Shown in pieces: positions 15,458-21,182 of a DNA stretch of 21,182 nucleotides. Source of the stretch: Puniceicoccales bacterium (GTDB lineage Bacteria > Verrucomicrobiota > Verrucomicrobiia > Opitutales > LL51); assembly GCA_031276935.1 (NCBI GenBank), contig JAISMD010000073.1, forward strand, positions 1-21,182, in the 5' to 3' direction. The notes under the pieces are model-generated. The model did not search any database. It saw nothing but the letters and a program-made list of their open reading frames with translations, and was not told the DNA's origin. Position numbers and translations under genes: made by a program. The first letter of the stretch is position 1. Each line of letters begins with the position of its first letter.

Positions 15458-15484
15458 TTGTCCTTTGTGGATCGATGCTATAGT
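15458..15484 (+). promoter_or_regulatory. Possible promoter for the pseudouridine synthase-ispF pair
   Basis: TTGTCC (15458-15463) and TATAGT (15479-15484) with a short 15-base spacer. The start would be near 15491, 23 bases before the ATG at 15514. Weak because of the spacing. Confidence 0.3.
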
Positions 15485-15513
15485 GTGGCCGGAAATATTT
15501 TTTTGAAAAATTT

Positions 15514-16185
15514 ATGGTTCCCACCGCTCCGATGTTAGAAACGCTCTTTTCCGACGGGACTTGTTTTGCCATTAATCGGGCGGCCCATGGGGTTCTTCCT
15601 TTCCCCAAAACAATGGAGATTTATTCCCTCGATGAGGAATTGAGTGGCGTTGTTCTACTGGCCAACGATCGCAAAAAGGTGGCGACATTACGCAATTGTT
15701 TAGGATCCCGAGGGATGGGATTTCATTTCCTCCTTCTTGCCCGAAGCGTCTCCGATTTACCTGGAGAAATCAGTTGCCCTTTGCCCATGGGAAAACATCG
15801 GAGGGAGAATCGCATGTTCATTTCCCATAGAAATGGGAAAAAAACCTTCACCCAATTTGAACAATTGGATCATTTCCGTTCCCATACGCTCTGGTCAGCG
15901 AAAACGGATTTTCCACGCCGGCATCAAATTCGCCTCCATGCCCATGAGGTGGGGATCCCCGTTCTCGGCGAAGATTTATATGACCAAATCCCCCTACCCT
16001 TTCTCTCTGATTTTAAGAAACATGTGAAGCCCAATCGGAAAGAATTTTTAGCTCCCCTCTATGCTTCCATTTGTATTCATCTGTTGCGCATTGATTTCCC
16101 TGGGGAAAATGGGACCGTGACCGTGGAAGCACCTTTGCCGGATAAATGGAACGCAATGTTAAAAATTATAAAAAAATGGAACTGA
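15514..16185 (+). CDS. Divergent RluA-family pseudouridine synthase
   Basis: 223 residues without an S4 RNA-binding domain. Family features are the central YSLDEELSGVVLLAND (37-52), matching the catalytic HRLDxxTSGLLLxAK block, the HQIRLHAHEVGIPVLGEDLYD block near the middle, and a C-terminal IHLLRIDFPGENGTVTVEAPLP, matching the HAxxLxFxHP...P ending. The catalytic Asp is kept as Asp40, but the Arg of the Arg-Leu-Asp motif is Ser38. The N-terminal NKPxG block is changed to INRAAHGVLPFP. RluA enzymes convert uridine to pseudouridine in rRNA or tRNA; the target here is unknown, and reduced or lost activity is possible. It overlaps the start of ispF by 10 bases, so the two are probably co-translated. 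Confidence 0.75.
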   Translation: MVPTAPMLETLFSDGTCFAINRAAHGVLPFPKTMEIYSLDEELSGVVLLANDRKKVATLRNCLGSRGMGFHFLLLARSVSDLPGEISCPLPMGKHRRENRMFISHRNGKKTFTQFEQLDHFRSHTLWSAKTDFPRRHQIRLHAHEVGIPVLGEDLYDQIPLPFLSDFKKHVKPNRKEFLAPLYASICIHLLRIDFPGENGTVTVEAPLPDKWNAMLKIIKKWN

Positions 16186-16658
16186 GAATAGGAAATGGCT
16201 ACGATATTCACCGCCTCGACTACGGGCGTAAACTCATTTTGGGAGGCATTGAAATCCCCTTTGCTAAGGGTTTAGTGGGACATTCCGATGCGGATTGCCT
16301 TTGCCATTCCATCGGCGATGCCCTACTGGGCGCACTGGCCTTACCCAATATCGGAGAAATTTTCCCTCCAACGGATCCTCATACGGAGGGTATTCGTTCC
16401 ACGGAAATACTCGCGACAATCTACGGGGAAATTTATTCCCGTTCCTATCGCATCGTCAACGTGGACAGTACCATCATCGCCCAGGAACCTAAGCTGACTC
16501 CCCATATTCCCTCCATGCGGAATCTATTGGCCGAGATTTTGGGTATTAATGGTAGTGCTTTAGGTATCAAGGCAACGAGCAATGAAGGTTTGGATGCCAT
16601 CGGTAAATTGGAGGCAATCGCCTGCTACAGTGTCTGTTTATTGAAAAAAATCGACTAA
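16176..16658 (+). CDS. ispF: 2-C-methyl-D-erythritol 2,4-cyclodiphosphate synthase
   Basis: Fifth enzyme of the MEP isoprenoid pathway; it cyclises CDP-methylerythritol 2-phosphate with release of CMP. At 160 residues it has the normal length. Metal ligands are Asp10 and His12 (GYDIHRL) and His44 (HSDADCLCHSIGDALLGA). IGEIFPPTDP follows, and the C-terminal ATSNEGLDAIGKLEAIACY is typical. I chose the ATG at 16176, where family members begin. The frame opens ten codons earlier (16146), inside the preceding gene, with residues not seen in relatives. The first 10 bases overlap the end of the pseudouridine synthase gene. The 3' end converges on priA with 33 bases between and no obvious terminator. 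Confidence 0.96.
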   Translation: MELRIGNGYDIHRLDYGRKLILGGIEIPFAKGLVGHSDADCLCHSIGDALLGALALPNIGEIFPPTDPHTEGIRSTEILATIYGEIYSRSYRIVNVDSTIIAQEPKLTPHIPSMRNLLAEILGINGSALGIKATSNEGLDAIGKLEAIACYSVCLLKKID

Positions 16659-16691
16659 GATTTCGGTCATAGAATACTTACTCCATCACCG

Positions 16692-18902
16692 CTACATAAA
16701 ATCCTGGGCATCGACGTCGATGCATAGGGTCATGGCGGGAGGAAGCGTTATACTTTGGCGAAAGGCACTCATTTTTTCGCAAATCCTACTGACACTTGGC
16801 GTAAAAATTAGGACGGAATAGCGGTAATGGTCCTGAATTTTTTCGATGGGGGAAAGGGTCGGGCCACGGATTTCCACATCCGCGGTATTTTCTCCGAAAA
16901 CTCCTTCGAGCTGCCGAATAAAATCCTTGGCAAATATTTCCGTTGTGACCGGGTCAATTCCGGAGAGATTGCAGTGGATGATATGGCGGTAGGGTGGATA
17001 GGAAAAACGTTTCCGTAAATCCAATTCCTTTGCGATGAATTCCTCAAAATTGGTGTTCTTTGCCAAAAATATGGTTTCGTTACCCGGGATATGGGTTTGC
17101 AGTACGACTTCACCGCCGTACTCCCCACGTCCCGACCTGCCCGCAACCTGTACCAATAATTGGAAGGTGCGTTCATTGGCTCGGAAATCCTGTTGATTCA
17201 GGGATCCGTCGGCGTTAATTAAACCCACCAGCGTCACCTTTGGGAAATCGAGTCCTTTTCCAATCATCTGTGTCCCAACGAGAATGTCTATTTTCCCTTC
17301 CCGGAAATGATTCAAAATGTGGATAAATTCGTGTCGCTTCCCCATGACATCGGAGTCGATGCGGGCAACGGTAGCAGCGGGAAATAGTTCTTTCACCAAC
17401 TGTTCCACCTTTTGCGTACCCATTCCACTGTGAAAAATTTCCGGAGAACCGCACTTCGGACATTTCCCCCGTAGGGATTCCCGGTAGGAACAAAAATGGC
17501 AGAGGCATTGGTTGATGGTTCTATGGAACGTTAGGGGCAAACTACAGTGGGGACAGGTGGCAATAAAATCACAGTTTTTACAGAGAACGGTGGTGGCATA
17601 TCCCCGACGATTGAGAAATAAAATCGTCTGTTCTTTTTTTTCCACACGTTCTCCGATTTTCTTGAGCAGCAATGGGGAAAGAATTCGCTTCGTCTCCCCC
17701 AACGAATGGCGCATATCCACTACGTGAACCGGTGGTAATGGTCTGTGATCGATGCGGTGAGTTAGGCTTTCCAGTTGATAATTTTTGAATCTCGTATTAA
17801 AGATCGATTCCAGGGAAGGGGTCGCCGATCCCAACAAACAGGTAGCGCCTTCCAATTGGGCTCGATAGACCGCCACATCACGGCCATGGTACCGGGGATT
17901 TTCACTCTGCTTATAGGCGGACTCGTGTTCCTCATCGACGATAATGAGACGGAGATTATTGATGGGTAGAAATAGGGCGGACCGTGCCCCCACCATGATG
18001 CTAGCTCCCTGCTCCAAGGCTCCCAACCATGCATCCCGTCGTTCCCCATCGGATAAACCACTGTGCCAAATCCATAGGGGAAACCCTTCCAATCGGGACC
18101 GTATTTTTTCCACAACCTGGGCCGTAAGTGCCAATTCGGGTAACAGGTAGAGCACGGAACCTCCCCCCTCCAAAACCCGTCGCATGAGTTCGATGTAAAC
18201 CTCCGTTTTCCCCGAACCGGTCACACCATGGAGTAGATGAACCCTAAACGCTTTCCGTTCCAAACTCTCCCCAACGGATCGAATAACGGCCAATTGTTCG
18301 GGAGTCAATTGGATATCATAGGCCCTGGGATTGATTAAACCGGGGAGACTATAGGCTAAACGTTCTTCCCGGCGGAAGGTTTCATAGATAATATTTTTCC
18401 GCAGCAGGGCATCCAAAATATTCCGGGAAAATAATTCCAAAAATTGACTCTTTGCAATGGGGGAATTTTTTTTCAAGAACTCCAAAGCTTCGTATTGTTT
18501 GGGTAATTTTTGGGCATCGATGGTGCCGTCGATATGGGGAGAAAGTTGCAAATAGGTCGTTAATTTAAGGGGAATATTTTTGCGAATTACCGTAGGAATT
18601 GCGGCGTCAAGGACCGAAAAAAGACTGCAAATATAATACCGGGAAATCCAGAAATAGAGGCGAATGAGCGTTTCATTGGTAATGGGAACGTCGTAAACCG
18701 TACCCACAATGGGTTTCAAAGTATAGGCCAACGCATGGGGATCCCCTTCCTTCACCCCAATCACCAGACCCATTTTTTTCGTCCTCCCGAGGGAAATATT
18801 GACCAAACTCCCCGGTTCAATAACCCATTGTAAATGCTCCGGAATAAGGTAGCTCAACGGATGGGCAATGGGGGCAAAAACAATGACTTCAGCGATGCGC
18901 AT
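16692..18902 (-). CDS. priA: Primosomal protein N' (replication restart helicase PriA)
   Basis: Recognises stalled forks and reloads the replisome. 736 residues, normal length. After the N-terminal 3' DNA-binding domain and winged-helix region (1-195), the helicase has Walker A GVTGSGKT (226-233), DEEH (323-326), GSATPS (358-363) and the late motif QVAGRSGRG. The inserted zinc-binding domain has all eight cysteines as four CxxC pairs (441/444, 450/453, 468/471, 481/484). The N-terminal three residues (MRI) overlap the last 14 bases of folD in another frame, so the genes are probably translationally coupled and expressed as folD-priA. The gene converges on ispF. No sign of decay. Confidence 0.96.
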   Translation of the reverse strand: MRIAEVIVFAPIAHPLSYLIPEHLQWVIEPGSLVNISLGRTKKMGLVIGVKEGDPHALAYTLKPIVGTVYDVPITNETLIRLYFWISRYYICSLFSVLDAAIPTVIRKNIPLKLTTYLQLSPHIDGTIDAQKLPKQYEALEFLKKNSPIAKSQFLELFSRNILDALLRKNIIYETFRREERLAYSLPGLINPRAYDIQLTPEQLAVIRSVGESLERKAFRVHLLHGVTGSGKTEVYIELMRRVLEGGGSVLYLLPELALTAQVVEKIRSRLEGFPLWIWHSGLSDGERRDAWLGALEQGASIMVGARSALFLPINNLRLIIVDEEHESAYKQSENPRYHGRDVAVYRAQLEGATCLLGSATPSLESIFNTRFKNYQLESLTHRIDHRPLPPVHVVDMRHSLGETKRILSPLLLKKIGERVEKKEQTILFLNRRGYATTVLCKNCDFIATCPHCSLPLTFHRTINQCLCHFCSYRESLRGKCPKCGSPEIFHSGMGTQKVEQLVKELFPAATVARIDSDVMGKRHEFIHILNHFREGKIDILVGTQMIGKGLDFPKVTLVGLINADGSLNQQDFRANERTFQLLVQVAGRSGRGEYGGEVVLQTHIPGNETIFLAKNTNFEEFIAKELDLRKRFSYPPYRHIIHCNLSGIDPVTTEIFAKDFIRQLEGVFGENTADVEIRGPTLSPIEKIQDHYRYSVLIFTPSVSRICEKMSAFRQSITLPPAMTLCIDVDAQDFM

Positions 18903-19764
18903 GGCGTTGGTAAGCGAGGAGTGTATTTTTCATCAACATGGCGATGGTCATGGGCCCTACTCCACCGGGAACGGGCGTAATAAATCCAGCCACTTCCCTA
19001 ACGTTTTCAAAATCCACATCCCCCTCGATGCGGTAACCTTTCTCCCGGCGATCGTCGGGAATGCGATTGATACCCACATCGATGACCACGGCTCCGGGTT
19101 TGACCATGTCCGCCCTAATCGTTCCCGGTCGTCCCACGGCCACGATGAGCAAATCGGCGTCGCGGCTATATCGGGCGATATCCTTCGTCTTCGAATGGCA
19201 GAAGGTAACCGTCGCATTGGCGAATTCTTTTTTCTGCAACAGCAGTAGGCCAACCGGTTTCCCAACAATTAAACTCCGACCAATTACAACCGCATGCTTC
19301 CCCGTTAAATCGACGCCCGTAGAACGAATTAATTCCATAATCCCCAGCGGCGTGCAGGGTAAAAATCCATCGTCACTTTCCTGGCAAAGCAATCCCAGGT
19401 TTTGGGGATGGAATCCATCGATATCCTTGGAGGGATCAATGGCCGAAAAGGCAGCTCTCTGCAGAGCCATGGTGGGCAGTGGCGCCTGGACTAAAATGCC
19501 ATCAACTTCGGGATTCTCATTGAGGGAGTGGATCGCATTGAGAATTTCTTTCCCCTGGGCATGGAGGGGTAGGAGAATGGGAAAAGTATCGATGCCCAAT
19601 TCCCTGGCAATTTTTTGCTTCTGGTTGACGTAGATCACGGAGGCAGGGTCATCGCCGACCCGGATGAATGCGGCACAGGGCGGACGGGAACAAAGTTTAA
19701 CCGATGACTTAACTTCATCCAAAATTTTTCTAGATATTATTTTCCCATCAATTATGTTGGCCAT
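18889..19764 (-). CDS. folD: Bifunctional methylenetetrahydrofolate dehydrogenase / methenyltetrahydrofolate cyclohydrolase
   Basis: Interconverts 5,10-methylene- and 10-formyl-tetrahydrofolate with NADP, supplying one-carbon units for purines and initiator tRNA formylation. 291 residues, normal length. Catalytic Lys49 is in YVNQK; Gln93 is in VQAPLP (usually VQLPLP); Asp114 is in KDIDGF. The signature FCxP-type segment reads LPCTPLG, the dinucleotide site is IGRSLIVGKP (161-170), and the ending PVPGGVGPMTIAML (264-277) is canonical. It is first in a two-gene unit with priA (14-base overlap). It is divergent from murC with 48 bases between; I see no convincing promoter there. Confidence 0.96.
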   Translation of the reverse strand: MANIIDGKIISRKILDEVKSSVKLCSRPPCAAFIRVGDDPASVIYVNQKQKIARELGIDTFPILLPLHAQGKEILNAIHSLNENPEVDGILVQAPLPTMALQRAAFSAIDPSKDIDGFHPQNLGLLCQESDDGFLPCTPLGIMELIRSTGVDLTGKHAVVIGRSLIVGKPVGLLLLQKKEFANATVTFCHSKTKDIARYSRDADLLIVAVGRPGTIRADMVKPGAVVIDVGINRIPDDRREKGYRIEGDVDFENVREVAGFITPVPGGVGPMTIAMLMKNTLLAYQRHAHR

Positions 19765-19812
19765 GGATAAGAATTTTTTTTCCTAGGCCCCAAGATTTGA
19801 GAACCTCATAGA

Positions 19813-21182
19813 ATGTGCAAGCAATTTTTATTTTTAGGTATGGGTGGAATGGGTATGGCTCCCCTGGCATGCTATGTCCGTCAACAGGGGCACGTCGTCT
19901 ACGGTTTCGACGATGCGCTTTCCCCTAAATTGGAACAATTCTTTGAGGCCCAAAAAATCATTATCTGTGAACAATTCCCTGAAAAATTGGATGCCGTAAT
20001 TTTTTCCACTGCATTCCCCTGGGAACATCCTTGGATGCGAATGGCTAGGAAACGAAATTTGCTACCCATAGGGCGGGGACATTTTTTGGCGAAGCTTTGT
20101 GAACGGAAAAAGATGATCGCCATCACGGGTTCCCACGGGAAAACAACCACAACGGCTATGCTCATCGATCATCTGGGTGATTGCGATTATATTTTGGGTG
20201 GATTTTTTGCGGCCCCAAATAAATTACCGGCTTTTTATTGCGAAAGGAATTCCTATCTTCTCTGCGAAGTGGATGAGAGCGACCGTACCATAGAAGCTTT
20301 TCGCCCCCATATCACCGTGGCCATTAACCTGGAGGACGATCACATTGGAGCCTACGGTCAATCCGAAAATTTGGATGCGGCTTTCGGGAAATTATTTTCC
20401 CAAACGCACCGTGCCGTTGTTATTCCCGAGAATAATGAACGCCTCAAACGTATCGCCCAAAGCGTAGGGATTTCCCCCATTCTTGCCCCAATCTCTCAGC
20501 AAAAAAAAGACCACCTCTCCTGGGGAGAAAATGAAGCCGTTGTAAAAAAAACCCTAACCCTATTGAAAGGGGAAAAAAATCCACCTTCGATTTTATTTCC
20601 CACGGAATACACACCCATCTTTCGCCGCAATCAATTTTTAGGAAACGTTGAGGTCCGAGGCAAAGGGATGGAAATTTGGGCCGACTACGCCCACCATCCA
20701 ACGGAAATTGACCATTGCATCGAAAAATTCCAATGGAAGCACGGTTCTGAAAAAGTTTTATTTGTTTTTCAACCCCATCGCTATTCCCGTACATTGCAGT
20801 ACGCCCATGATTTTGCCAAAGTATTTGAGGGGAAGGAAGTCGTTTTTCTGCCCGTCTATGGAGCCGGAGAATCTCCCCTGGATGGGGGGACGACGGAATC
20901 CATAGGCTCCCATCTTTCTTCTTCGGGAGGAGTCAAGTCCATCGAATCCCTGGAATATTTCGATCCAACGGTGTTTTACGAAAAGGACAACATGCCCCAT
21001 AAAATACTTTTCATCGGTGCGGGAGATATTTTCCAAGGGGCACAGCGTTGGGTTGCCCGACAGCACATCGCTTCCTTTAGGGAATTTTTAGCACAACATT
21101 CCATTTCCTTTGAAGAGAATTTCTCTCTAAAATATCGGCAAAGTTTTCAAATTGACGCCACAGCTCCACTCTGGATCGAACC
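19813..21182 (+). CDS. murC/murB: UDP-N-acetylmuramate--L-alanine ligase fused to the start of a MurB reductase domain, 3' end outside the window
   Basis: 456 codons, open to the right edge. Residues 1-~410 are MurC, which adds L-Ala to UDP-MurNAc: LGMGGMGMAPLA (8-19), the ATP loop TGSHGKTTT (105-113), EVDESD (152-157), NLEDDH (172-177), DYAHHPTEI (291-299), FQPHRYSRT (319-327) and YGAGESP (349-355). MurC is shorter than usual (~460-490): the segment between the central and last domains lacks the normal GRHNxxNALAA helix. After a short linker, ENFSLKYRQSFQIDATAPLW (435-454) matches the start of MurB (ENxPLxxYTTFxIGG), so the frame probably continues into UDP-N-acetylenolpyruvoylglucosamine reductase. 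The MurC call is firm. The fusion is likely but only its first ~22 residues are visible. Confidence 0.85.
   Translation, partial: MCKQFLFLGMGGMGMAPLACYVRQQGHVVYGFDDALSPKLEQFFEAQKIIICEQFPEKLDAVIFSTAFPWEHPWMRMARKRNLLPIGRGHFLAKLCERKKMIAITGSHGKTTTTAMLIDHLGDCDYILGGFFAAPNKLPAFYCERNSYLLCEVDESDRTIEAFRPHITVAINLEDDHIGAYGQSENLDAAFGKLFSQTHRAVVIPENNERLKRIAQSVGISPILAPISQQKKDHLSWGENEAVVKKTLTLLKGEKNPPSILFPTEYTPIFRRNQFLGNVEVRGKGMEIWADYAHHPTEIDHCIEKFQWKHGSEKVLFVFQPHRYSRTLQYAHDFAKVFEGKEVVFLPVYGAGESPLDGGTTESIGSHLSSSGGVKSIESLEYFDPTVFYEKDNMPHKILFIGAGDIFQGAQRWVARQHIASFREFLAQHSISFEENFSLKYRQSFQIDATAPLWIE

Noticed and set aside
16146..16175. Earlier start for IspF
   Set aside because: The ten extra residues are not seen in relatives and lie within the preceding gene.

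Overview
The window is a gene-dense, ordinary-looking piece of bacterial chromosome with no insertion sequences, phage genes, rRNA or CRISPR. The organism is Gram-negative (lipid A genes lpxC and lpxA) and makes peptidoglycan (murC/murB). The LpxC-FabZ fusion, the probable MurC-MurB fusion, the initiator tRNA form and the gene content would suit the PVC group, perhaps Verrucomicrobiota/Opitutae. This placement is inference from family knowledge, not a search result.

Layout. (1) 1-6729 is a block read leftwards: dnaA, lpxC-fabZ, lpxA, ndk, tRNA-Leu(CAA), a secreted GH3 hydrolase, initiator tRNA-Met and glgC, which runs off the left edge. The first three are packed like an operon. (2) 6730-7121 is the only long non-coding stretch. 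It carries the dnaA promoter and a cluster of DnaA-box sequences and may be a replication origin or a dnaA autoregulatory region. (3) 7122-12235 holds sufU (+), converging by overlap on an orphan ABC-type substrate-binding protein (-), and then dnaE (-). (4) 12364-15380 holds a secreted protein I do not recognise (+, with its own terminator), a Na+/Ca2+ exchanger-family protein (-) and two translationally coupled pseudopilins (-). (5) 15514-21182 holds a divergent RluA-type pseudouridine synthase and ispF (+, overlapping), priA and folD (-, overlapping), and a murC-murB fusion (+) that runs off the right edge.

Functionally the genes cover replication (DnaA, DnaE, PriA), envelope synthesis (LpxC-FabZ, LpxA, MurC-MurB, GH3), central metabolism (GlgC, Ndk, FolD, IspF) and Fe-S assembly (SufU).

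The most interesting signals are at fine scale. Several stand-alone genes (glgC, dnaE, the 12364 gene, perhaps the 8751 gene) have a sigma70-like -10 box placed so close to the start codon that the mRNA would be leaderless or nearly so. Others are the DnaA-box cluster, coupling of dnaA to lipid A genes, enzymes with altered catalytic positions (GH3 Asp-Ser-Gln, LpxA His to Tyr, RluA-like Ser-Leu-Asp), and a 21-bp tandem duplication across the ndk stop codon. I did not find a large novel defence or mobile system here.
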